Source: Haberlea rhodopensis (taxonomy: Eukaryota; Streptophyta; Magnoliopsida; Lamiales; Gesneriaceae). Taken from it: a stretch of 64,000 bases of DNA. The stretch lies in NCBI GenBank assembly GCA_907163345.1, contig CAJQUN010000132.1, positions 1,240,001 to 1,304,000 of the forward strand. Direction: 5' to 3'. Made by a program: the position numbers and the translations under genes. The notes below the pieces were generated by a model. The model worked only from the letters and a program-made list of their open reading frames with translations, was not told the origin of the DNA and ran no database searches. Below, in pieces: positions 10,007 to 20,142 of the stretch; the stretch's first letter is position 1; each line of letters begins with the position of its first letter.

Positions 10007-11923
10007 TGTGGGGTCCTCGTTACTTAATCCATTATGTATCATGTTAACATACATATATGAGTCTGAATTAAGTAATAACAAGCACTGATTAAGAGGATCA
10101 TACTAGTTAAGTTGTTACAGGGTTTATAAAAACCTATCCACTACATATGACACATCATAGGTACAAACAACAACCTACTACAAGATAACTCCTAGGCAGT
10201 GGTTCAGCTCGCAGCGGAAAATGACTCACATCCCGTCCTCCCACGTCTATAAGTCCCTACAGAAACAATCACACAACGTGAGTATAGATAAACAACTATC
10301 TTAGTGCGATATCAAAACACAATATCAATGATAAAGCAATAATAATCATATCCAATGTGAATGCTCTGTCTCATGCATCAACAAATGCAACTATGTCATG
10401 ACATGTCTCATCAATCACCCTATTATCATGAGCCCAATATGATATGCCTATTCAGCTCAATATGTCAATGGAACCACATCACATCTTCATATTAGCAGCA
10501 CATATCATAGTACCGTACTCATCTGTGATAATAGCCAGAGCATATATCCAAACCAGGCGTATATCTCTCAAGCCAAAGCATATGTAGTATATCTATCGTG
10601 GCAACGATCCCAGCCAAAGCATATACCAAACCTGGCATATCTATCAAGGCAATGATCTTACCAAAGCATATACACATATCTATCAAGACATCCATCCCAA
10701 TCATATGAAATCCATGTATGTACATGCATATGATACTACCAATCATATGACACAAAGCTAACATAAATCATATGATATCAAAACCATAACATCATCATCA
10801 CATACTATCTATACTCCGTACGTCAACACGTACCTGTACTGCGACACAAACGATTTAAATTAGGCGTCACTGGCTAATTGCCTCGTTGTCCCGTCCCTTG
10901 AGATGATGCTACAACAATGCCAACAATATATCATGTTATCATAGGCATTAAAATCAAATTCTAGAAAATAATAACATTTTTCAACATTCTGGCTCTGGCG
11001 ATCGATCTCATGTTTTGAGGCGATCGATCGCCTAAAGTTTTGGTCCTAGGCGATCGATCTCTTACTTTCACGCGATCTGTCGCCTCCCCTTTGGAAAACA
11101 TACTGCCTCAAGGCGATCGATTGCCACATGAAGCGATCGATCGCTCAATGCACCGCCACTCTCATGTTTAGCCACAGGCGATCGATTGCCTCAAACGTCG
11201 CGATCGATCGCCTCCTCTGCTTTCAGAAAAACCATGGCGATTTTGAGCTTATCTTCCTAGCTCTTTTCCTATAACTCAAATTTAACCAATTCAACATGTT
11301 TCTTGCAATCTCTAGGAACATATTAACATGTTTCTATCATCATCGAATCCAATTAATAGCATATAAACATGATATGATTCTTCACATGAACATTTGATAT
11401 TCCACTTCACATACACCAACACCAATTACATAAGTCAAGTGTAAAACCATGAATTCCTTACCAAGATTGTACAATTTCACTTTACACAACTTCCTAGCTC
11501 AAGTCACAAGTGAATCCCAAGTTCAAACCACAAAGAACTTGAAAGAGATGGAGATGAGCTTGTGTAGGATTTTAGTAGGTGTGTTTAGGTGAAGTATGTG
11601 ATTTCACTTGGTATCCCTTAATAAAAAGCATTTCAATTACTCATCATGCTAAGTCACCTTAATATAGGGTATTTGAAGCTAATAACATGTTAGTGGACAT
11701 GTACATGAAGATGAAATTCAAATTCAAATGCAAGTCCAACTCAAATTAACTTCACATGCATATTCAAATCATTGTACACCATGTTTCATTCCTTGCCATA
11801 AATCATTTCATACATGTATTAATTCATTCTTGGTTCCACCCGAACCCCCATTATCATATCGCCAATTGATATAATTACACCATAATCATATCATATGTGT
11901 ATAAAACAAATCGAGGCATTACA
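10007..11923 (-). mobile_element. Solo LTR H
   Basis: A single 1.92-kb LTR with no interior, flanked by perfect 5-bp duplications TATTG (10002-10006 and 11924-11928) and with terminal TG...CA. On the minus strand it runs from TGTAATGCCTCG to CCCCACA. It has the same plan as the other Tekay-like LTRs: GATCGATC array (10998-11212), then a GTACGT-CAAC-ACGTAC module (10818-10833). A solo LTR arises when the two LTRs of an element recombine. No full-length relative lies in the window. Confidence 0.88.
10998..11212 (-). repeat. GATCGATC array in solo LTR H
   Basis: About eight cores with flanks GGCGATCGATCGCC, several decayed by apparent C-to-T changes (GATCGATT, GATCTGTC, GATCGATCT). Pair spacing is close to that of the other LTRs, with more mismatches, suggesting an older copy. 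Confidence 0.85.
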
Positions 11924-11926
11924 TAT

Positions 11927-13297
11927 TGTGAGACCCCGTTATCTAAACAAGATTTTAAGGTGCAATTAAGAGAACTAATCATTCATAAATCAGAGTATTA
12001 GGCCGTGTTGATAATCCTGAGCTTAAGAGATTTCAGTACCAAAAGTTTAAAAAGGAATTATACATATTCCTAACAAAATGGTACTAAACTATAGCTTTAC
12101 TCTACACTTTGTAGAAACTATACAAAAAGGAATTTCTGTTCTGCTAACCCTGTAGCACTCCTTACAGCTCAGCGTATCAACCCCAACCCCGGGTTCTCCA
12201 TGTCAAAAGCACCTACAAAGACAACCCCCAACACATGAGCACATCATAATTCATATTCAACATAATATGAATGTAAAGCATAAATGCATAAATCATAGGC
12301 ATAGGATACTTCCTGAATTTCCAATGCATTTAAAACGCCTATTTTGGTTGTCTTTGTACCATAACTCATAATCAAATCAATATATGATATTATGGTTTCT
12401 TTAAATAAATGTCATAACTTCACTTCTTAATCTTTACTTCAATCCTTAGTCAGTTTATCATCAGTCCTCGCTTCATAACTTTAGAACAAGCGGTCCTCCC
12501 CTCCCTCGCTTCTTCATACAAGAGGTATTTCTATCCTCGCTTCGTATGGTAAACCTCGCCTCCATGTGCAAGCGGACCTACACCCCTCGCTCCACATTTT
12601 TAGCGGTATAATAGCGGTAAGCATTAAAATCATCACTGTGATAACCATGACTCGTGGAATACACACCAAATGTTCCACATCATACATATGCAACAACAAT
12701 GCATAACAACATGTATCGTACTCATAATGCACAAACTTGCATTTATCGTATGTCAAATCGGCAAACATATAATACACGTTACCGTTGGGTGCCCGTACGT
12801 CGCTTACGTACCTTTCCAAAATATGGTATGTCGCAGGACTCTATCACCTGTGTTGTGTGGCTATCTGTGAAGGCTCTACACAAGTGTACAACACAATATT
12901 AGATGCCAATAATAGTCCCATAACCAAAATCTCATCAAATTACAAAATTCCATATTTTTCAACATTTCAAGCCTCTCGATCGATCGGCACTTCAAGCTCG
13001 ATCGATCGGGAGATTATAGTTTTTGGTGCCCAACTCGCTGCCTCGCTCGATCGATCGAGGTGATCTCACCGATCGATCGAGCTGAGCATTATCTTTCCAA
13101 AATTTTCCTCTGCCATGCGCGATCGATCGGAGGGGACTTCTCGATCGATCGAGAAGCTCTGTAAACGCGAGAAACCAACATTTTCGAGCACCTATTTTCA
13201 AGCCAACAATTATACCACCATAAACGTAAATCATGCTCAAACAAACATGCTAGGAACTTCATAAAAACACCATTCAAGTACTTAAATCGAAGGTTCA
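11927..13297 (-). mobile_element. 3' LTR of B, outer part
   Basis: Starts TGTGAGACCCCG and matches 27562-28947 of the B 5' LTR. It ends at the GTTCA target of element D and continues at 22208. It contains a GATCGATC array with cores at 12978, 13000, 13049, 13071, 13121 and 13143 (steps 22, 49, 22, 50, 22) and the module GTACGT-CGCTT-ACGTAC at 12795-12811. ORFs here are chance. Confidence 0.9.
12974..13154 (-). repeat. Phased GATCGATC array in B 3' LTR
   Basis: Six cores in three pairs, 22 bp within pairs and 49-50 bp between pairs. Flanks are mostly TCGATCGATCGA or TCGATCGATCGG. Confidence 0.92.
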
Positions 13298-14226
13298 TGT
13301 AAGGACCCTAATCCTTAAGTGCGGATTAAAGGCATAATTAGAGCTAATATAAATGATCAGAGTAAATTAATCGTGTTGAGGCTATGAGCCTAAAAGTTAC
13401 ATGCCAAAATGAGGACTATCAATGGATTAATTACATTCCCCATCAAAAGAATGTTATCAACTATAGTTTTACAATACTCCTAGAGTAGACACTATACAAA
13501 ATAATTCTGTCCTTCATCTACCAAAAATGCTCTGCAAGCTCACTGTCTCAACCCGTATTAGCCCCCTTCATATCATGCCAAAAGTACCTACAAGGACAAC
13601 CCCCAAACATGAGCAATATATCATTCATATACAACACAATATGAATGTAAAGCGTAAATGCATAATCATAATAAAACACTTCCTGTTTTCCCATGCATTT
13701 CAAAACGCTTCCAGTTTGGTTGTCCCTGTACCATAACTCATGAGTATAATCAATAGATTATTTTTAATGGTCTAGGCATGTCATGACATAACACCAGCTC
13801 ATCAATACCAAATATCAGTCACCAATCCCTAGTCTGTCCATCGCAATGTATTTTAATGCCCCTCGCTTATTTACATATAGGCGGCATAGAATAACCTCGC
13901 TTCAATGGACATGCGGTACTCCCACCCCTCGCCTCACATTGAGCGGCAAATATCCTTTCCTCACCCCATATGATAACCACGCTCAAATGTGACATGCGGC
14001 GCTCCCACCCCTCGCTTCACATTTAGCGGAACCAAAACAAAGGCAAGCATTAAAATCATCAAGGGATGACCACGACTCATGGGATGTGCACCAATAATCA
14101 TATGCATCTACAATCATCATGCATAATTCAACATGTATTTGCATCCACAATGCATAATCACATATATACTCGCATCCACAATGCATAAACAATGAGTATA
14201 TTAGATACATGTATCGTTGGGTGCCC

Positions 14227-14243
14227 GTACGTCTTCTACGTAC
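14227..14243 (-). repeat. GTACGT-N5-ACGTAC module of the D 3' LTR
   Basis: Inverted repeat with spacer CTTCT. The same module occurs at 10818-10833 (H), 12795-12811 and 28445-28461 (B), 21077-21093 (D 5' LTR), 39461-39478 (C), 61626-61640 (A3) and, slightly decayed, 43568-43582 (A2). In each it lies downstream of the GATCGATC array in the direction of transcription. Confidence 0.85.
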
Positions 14244-14395
14244 CTTTCCAAAAAGTAGGATGTGGTAGGACTTCAATTCCTTGGCTGTGTCGCCACCTGG
14301 GATGGTTCTACACATTCACAAAAATCAATATTAGAACCCAATAATAGTCCGATACCAAAAATCCCACAAAAATATCCAAAAACACCAATTTTGGT

Positions 14396-14590
14396 GTCTC
14401 GCGATCGATCGCCATATAGCCCCGATCGATCGCGAGACCACACTGCCTCGCCCAACAAAATCTTACAATTCGCGATCGATCGCCTAGTTTGCGCCGATCG
14501 ATCGCGCCAAACTCGCGATCGATCGCTGAAGGCTACTGCCTTCAGCCCTTGCAGCTCGCGATCGATCGCTGAAGGCGCCGATCGATCGCC
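14396..14590 (-). repeat. Phased GATCGATC hairpin array in D 3' LTR
   Basis: Cores at 14403, 14424, 14474, 14496, 14517, 14560 and 14580 (steps 21, 50, 22, 21, 43, 20). The first pair is a perfect 16-bp inverted repeat, arms 14396-14411 and 14423-14438, with an 11-nt loop. The outer GTCTC/GAGAC extension shows that the two copies are complementary beyond the palindrome itself. Confidence 0.93.
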
Positions 14591-15329
14591 GAGTTCTGCA
14601 CACGCGATATTCGGGCACTATTCACCCTTCTCCTTCCCAAACTCAAACAAACTCATATAATCAAACACCAACCATACCAAAACACTAAAAATCTTCAATA
14701 AACATCCTCATAAACTCATAAACTCAATACTCAACCAAAATAATACCAACCCCAACAAACCCATTTCAAAACCCTTCAAAAACCATATCAAACTCAAATA
14801 AAACACTACTAAAACAACAATGAGGTATCCATACCTCTTGGGGACTTCAAATCTCCCAATAGACTCCACAAATCAAGATTTTTGGAAGGATTTCTCTCCA
14901 CCTTTATGCTCCAACTCGAAAATAAGGGGGAAGGGTTTGTGGGAAGTGATTTGGGGAAAGTGAGGGTAAAGGTAGGGTGGGGTTGGGGTATAAAAGGGGT
15001 TGGGTTTTAATTAAAAGCATTTCACAAACCCATGGTGTATAAAACACCCCAACATGATATTTAAAAGGCATTTCACCAAAATGCACCAAAATATCAATTA
15101 AACTCATGATTTTCAATTAATTGCTACCCATGGCAAATAAATCATGCTATTAACAATATTCCCAACATGCCCAACATGCACCCTGAAATGCTCTCCCGGG
15201 TCACTCTATCATGTGACTAAGCATTTCAACATATTAATTAAATCCAGCACAAAATCAATTAATTACCATCATAATTAATCATATAAACACAATTAGTGCT
15301 TTGCAATTAATCATTTCGGGGATATCACA

Positions 15330-15341
15330 ATACTCCCCTAC
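15330..15341 (-). promoter_or_regulatory. Polypurine tract of D
   Basis: Minus strand AGTAGGGGAGTAT-like tract directly against the 3' LTR. The same tract is at 22800-22811 in B. Confidence 0.75.
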
Positions 15342-15399
15342 TTATAAGATTTCGTCCTCGAAATCACATGCACTTACCCCAAAGTGAAACTAAACATAA

Positions 15400-18300
15400 T
15401 CACATACCAGAGAATAGTTCCGGGTAGTGCTGCACCATATGCCGCTCCGTCTCCCACGTAGCCTCCTCGACACCCCTGCGATCCCACTGAACCTTGATCA
15501 TAGGTATCACTTTGTTCCGAAGTCTACGGTCTGCTCGATCCAGAATTCTGACAGGCCGTTCCACATAAGACACATCGGATTCTAACTGAACTTCGGAAGG
15601 CTGTAAAACGTGTGACGGATCCGGCTAATACTTCCGCAGCATCGATACATGAATCACATCATGTATACCAGATAAAGAAGGCGGCAAAGCCAGTCGGTAA
15701 GCTAAAGTGCCAATGCGCTGCAAAATCTTGTACGGTCCAACATACCTCGGAGACAGTTTCCCGCGCATCCCAAATCGCACAACGCCTCTGAAAGGCGAGA
15801 TCTTCAAAAAGACCTTATCTCCCAACTGAAATTCCAACGGTCTCCGCCGTTTATTCGCATAAGCTGCCTGTCTGTCCTAGGCTGCTTTCATTTTCTGCCT
15901 TATCATCTTTATCTTCTCTTCCATCTCCCGAATCAACTCCGGTCCCTCGACCGATTTACGGTCCAAATAATCCCAACACAAGGGTGATCTACACCGTCTG
16001 CCATAAAGAGCTTCAAAAGGAGCCATCCGAATACTCGCCTGGTAGCTGTTATTATAAGAGAACTCTACCAAGGGTATCGAATCTTGCCAAGAAACATCGA
16101 ACTCCAAAACACAAGCTCTCAACATGTCCTCGAGCGTCTGGATGGTACGCTCGGTCTGGCCATCCGTCTGAGGATGATAAGCAGTGCTCAATCTGACTTC
16201 AGTTCCCAAGGCTGACTGAAGGCCTTCCCAAAAATGAGATGTGAATCGCGGATCTCGATCCGACACTATGGAAATGGGGATTCCATGCAATCTCACCACA
16301 TCTCGAATATACAACTGTGCCATCCTCAAAAAGGTGAAAGTCATGCTATAGGGGATGAAATGAGCTACCTTAGTCAATCGATCCACAATCACCCAAATAG
16401 CATCGAAGCCTGAAGCACTCCTCGGCAGGTGAGTCACGAAGTCCATGGAAATGTGTTCCCACTTCCACTTCGGTATCTCCAAGCTTCTCAATTCGCCGCC
16501 AGGTCTCTGTCTCTCTGCCTTAACCTGCTGGCAGATCAAACACCTCTTAACAAAAGCGACTACATCACTCTTCATCCTCTTCCACCAAAACTGACCACGC
16601 AGATCTTTATACATCTTCTTCCCGCCTGGGTGGATGCTAAGTCTGCTACTATGAGCTCGCTCCAAGATCCCTTTACGCAACTCCGGCATACTCGGAACCA
16701 CCCAACGGTTACCCAACCTCAAAGATCCGTCATCGGCCACTCTGAACTTCGTTGGCTGGCCAAGATGTACTAAAGATAACCACCTCTGAACCTCACCATC
16801 TGACTTCTGAGCTCTCCTGATGTTCTCATAGATATCTGGCTCAGCTAACAAGGTCGATACATACACAGGTGATGCATCTATGTCAAAATCATAGCCCAGA
16901 TGGCAATAGGAGGTCATCATAGCCGACAAATGGATGACGTCCTCAGCAGAACTCCTCACTTTCCGGCTCAAGGCGTCTGCTGTCAAATTAGCTTTCCCGG
17001 GATGGTACTCAATCTCACAATCATAGTCCTTGAGTAAGTCCATCCACCTTCTCTGCCTCATGTTCAGCTCCGCCTGAGTGAATAAAAACTTTAGGCTCTT
17101 GTGATCCGTGAAAATGGTAAACGACGTACCATACAAGTAATGCCTCCAAATCTTTAGGGCGAAGATGATAGCCGCCAATTCCAAGTCATGGACTGGGTAT
17201 CTGGTCTCATGCGGCTTCAACTGCCTCGATGCATAAGCTACCACATGCTTATCTTGCATCAGTACACACCCAAGGCCCTGAAGTGATGCATCGGTGAACA
17301 AAACAAATCTGGAATTCTCCGTAGGGATCACTAACACTGGCGCCGTCGTCAAACGGTGCTTCAACTCCTGGAAGCTCTCCTCACAAGCTTCTGACCAAAA
17401 GAAAGGTACTCCTTTTCTGGGTCAACTGTGTCAACGGCTTGGCAATCTTCGAAAAGCCCTCGACGAAGCGTCGATAATATCCGGCCAAACCAAGGAAGCT
17501 CCGAATCTCAGGCACAGAAGTGGGGGCAGCCCACTCCATCACAGCTTCGATCTTTCTGGGATCCACTGATATTCCGCTGCTCGATATGACATGGCCCAGA
17601 AATACTACACTGCTCAACCAAAACTCACACTTACTGAGCTTGGCATACAACTGGTGATCTCGGAGAATCTGGAGCACTGTCCTCAAGTGTTTCACGTGCT
17701 CTTCCTCGCTCCGGGAATAGATGAGAATGTCGTCGATGAACACGATGACGAACTGATCAAGATACGGCTGAAACACTCTGTTCATCAAGCTCATAAAGAC
17801 CGCTGGAGCATTCGTCACACCGAACGGCATCACTAAGAACTCATAATGTCCATATCGAGTCCGGAATGCTGTCTTCTGCACATCTTCCTCTCTGACTCGA
17901 ATCCGATGATACCCGGACCTCAAATCAATCTTGCTATAAAGTCTGGTACCTTGCAACTGATCAAACAGATCATCAATCCTTGGGAGAGGATATTTGTTCT
18001 TTACTGTGGCTTTATTCAGTTGCCGGTAATTGATGCACAACCGCATCGAACCGTCCTTCTTCTTCACAAAGAGAACCGGTGCGCCCCATGGCGATACGCT
18101 CGGGCGTATATATCCCTTGTCAAGGAGATCCTGCAACTGTTCCTGCAATTCCCTCAACTCCGCCGGTGCCATCCTGTAAGGTGCACGAGAGATAGCGGAT
18201 GTCCCCGGTAACAACTCGATCCCAAACTCAACTTCCCTAGCCGGTGGGAATCCTGGGATCTCTTCTGGGAACACATCAGCAAACTCTGCTACCACCGGTA

Positions 18301-18754
18301 CATCCTCAACTCTCAATTCTTTATTCTTCCCAGACGTGTCCACAACATAGATGAGATAGCCCATGTGGCCACGTTCCAACAGCTGAGTCATCTTGATCGC
18401 TGCAATCAACGGAATCTTCGCACGAGAACCGTTGCCATAAAACGTCCACTGACTACCCAAATCAGGTCTGAACTTCACTGTCTTCTGCCGGCAATCTACC
18501 ACTGCCTGATATCTATTCAGAACATCAATGCCCAAGATGCAGTCGAAGTCCGACATACCCAACACAATCAAGTCTGTCTTCAACTCGTTGCCCTCAAAAT
18601 AAATGAGGCAATCTGCCATGAACTGATCAGCAACGGCATTTCTTCCCGTGGGTGTCGAGACAAGGAGAGGCGTGGGTAGAGAAGACGTGCGCATATGGTG
18701 TCTCTCCACAAAGCCCACAGATACAAAAGAGTGTGAGGCACCTGTATCTATCAA
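15400..18754 (-). pseudogene. Chromovirus D pol (protease, RT, RNase H, integrase, chromodomain), disrupted
   Basis: Order on the minus strand: aspartic protease with active site IDTGASHSF at the start of the open segment 18754-17381; reverse transcriptase with 'GAPVLFVKKKDGSMRLC' and catalytic FIDD; RNase H (17364 onward, 'FTDASLQGLGCVLMQ', 'TDHKSLKFLFTQ'); integrase with HHCC zinc finger (ending CLICQQ) and core residues in DFVTHLP, SDRDPRFTSHFW and TDGQTERTIQ; then a chromodomain-like tail ('PVRILDRADRRLRNK' to 'EEATWETERHMVQHYP'). Breaks: a 1-base deletion just upstream of the protease; a 1-base insertion in an A run near 17415 (RT/RNase H junction); TAG at 15877-15879 (CAG to TAG); TAG at 15625-15627 (GAG in copy B). 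These would prevent a single polyprotein. Lineage is inferred from domain order and tail. Confidence 0.9.
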
Positions 18755-18849
18755 AATAAAAGCAGGCTACGTAAATAAATGACACGTACCGGCGATCACC
18801 TCCTCTGGGCTGCCTGGGCCTGCTCTCTAGTCAGCGCATACACCTGTCC

Positions 18850-19929
18850 CTAGGACGGTCCCACTGTCTGACCTCCCGATGGTCGAGGCCCAAACTGTTG
18901 CCTCTGGTGTACAGTCCTGTCATCAAACCTCGGCCTGTTGCCCTGAAACTCTGACTGTCCTCCCCGGGTGGGGCAATACCGAGAGATGTGGCCCATCTTG
19001 CCACAGCTATAACAGGCAGGGCACTTACTTGAAGAATGTGGTCCTCCACAATTGTCGCACCTTGGCTCCCCCGATCTATTCCCTTGTGAAGACCCTCGAT
19101 TGGCCGACCAATTCTTCTTGTTCTCCTGTTTCTGACCAAAGAACTTCTTTCCACCAAACCGTGAAGATGAAGAGGCACCACGAGGTTTAAATGGCTCTCC
19201 CCGGGGCCTCAAGCTGTCATTAGTTTGCCTCTGTTGTGGTACTTGTGGTGGCACAGCACTAGGATAAGCTCCCACTCCAAGCTCGGCAAGCTCCGCTCTT
19301 GTGAGAGCATCATCAAAAGAAGTTGGGTTATTGGTGATAACCCGGTCATAGAGCTCCGGTCGCAACCCCTTCATAAAATTCCTCATCTTTGCGTGCCCAT
19401 TGGTGGCAATGTGGGGAACATACCTCAGCAACGAAGAGTATCGCATGGCATAGTCTGACACTGTCATGTTCCCCTGTTTCAAACTTGTAAACTCGTCCTC
19501 CTTCGTCTGTCTCGCCGCTGCGGAGAAGTACCGGTTCAGAAACCGGGTCCTGAAGAGTGTCCAATCAATCACAGTACCCAGTGCTCTCAGTTCCATTACA
19601 GTGCTTCTCCACCACATCAAAGGTTTCTTTGCCAACTGGAACTCAGCCAGCCTCAGCCACGCTGTAACAGCACAAGGAGCCGATACAAATATCTGCTCAA
19701 GTCTCTCCAGCCACTCCTCGGCTTCCTCTCCTGATTCTGTTCCCTCAAACCGGGGCGGGTGGTAAGACAGAAACTGAGTCAAGCTAATCTCACCGGGTAG
19801 CAATAACTGAGCTACTGGCTCCATGCCTACTGCTGGTGGAGGTAGAGGGTTCACCTGACCAATGCTAGCGTTAACACTGCCCACATCCCCAACTTCTTCG
19901 TTAAGGTTCCCCGCATTCATAGCAGCCAT
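18850..19929 (-). pseudogene. Chromovirus D gag with premature TAG at the gag-protease border
   Basis: 359 open residues from ATG 19929 ('MAAMNAGNLNEEVGDVGSVN'). The central capsid region 'EEAEEWLERLEQIF...WWRSTVMELRALG' is retrotransposon-gag-like. Two zinc knuckles lie near residues 280-315 (CDNCGGPHSSSKC, then CYSCGKMGHISRYC), which bind element RNA. In copy B the frame continues through GQVYAL into the protease, so gag and pol were one ORF. Here a TAG (18850-18852) stands where B has CAG, two codons before QVYAL. It could be a CAG-to-TAG mutation or, less likely, a read-through stop. Confidence 0.9.
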
Positions 19930-20124
19930 GCTTTAACACAAAGGTCAACAACAATTCCAAAACAAATATACATGTTATGCCGCTAGATAACAGGAATGAT
20001 AATAAGCATGTTAGTATAACAGAATATACATCAATATGCACCACATGCATAAACATGCTTCAAATATAAGCACCTAGCCAATCATGCTAAGGCTACCCTT
20101 AATTCGTTCCCGGGTTCTCTAACC

Positions 20125-20138
20125 TGGCTCTGATACCA
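20125..20138 (-). promoter_or_regulatory. Initiator-Met tRNA primer site of D
   Basis: Minus-strand TGGTATCAGAGCCA, four bases from the end of the 5' LTR at 20143. Identical sites occur in B (27543-27556). Confidence 0.92.
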
Positions 20139-20142
20139 CTAA

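Larger units (their letters stand above)
13298..15329 (-). mobile_element. 3' LTR of D
   Basis: From TGTAAGGACCC (minus-strand 3' end) to GATATCACA. In transcription order: TATA-like TTTTATACACC (about 15034-15045), GATCGATC array (14396-14590), GTACGT-CTTCT-ACGTAC (14227-14243), gcgagg/gcggc repeats (13850-14040), then the end. The plus strand is G-rich at 14926-15004. Confidence 0.93.

Noticed and set aside
9628..10047. Long opposing ORFs through the 111-bp repeat (9628-10047 plus strand, 9666-9977 minus strand)
   Set aside because: The repeat period is 37 codons, so any stop-free unit stays open in tandem on both strands. There is no start context or family similarity.
10998..11212. CRISPR-like array because of regularly spaced short palindromes
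   Set aside because: Spacers are family-conserved and LTR-located in a plant genome. There are no cas genes, and repeats are 8-14 bp palindromes.
12514..12902. ORFs in LTR B (12514-12819, 12654-12902 and their copies at 28164-28552)
   Set aside because: They lie within LTR repeats, appear on both strands and are broken between the two LTRs.
14262..14660. 132-aa ORF rich in RDRS/DRSR through the GATCGATC array, and its copy at 21112-21444
   Set aside because: The repeated Arg-Ser-Ile-Asp peptides are a by-product of translating GATCGATC. Similar frames occur in every array and on both strands.
16429..18679. Plus-strand ORFs opposite chromovirus pol (for example 16429-16773, 17846-18211, 18365-18679)
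   Set aside because: Antisense shadows of the pol reading frame.
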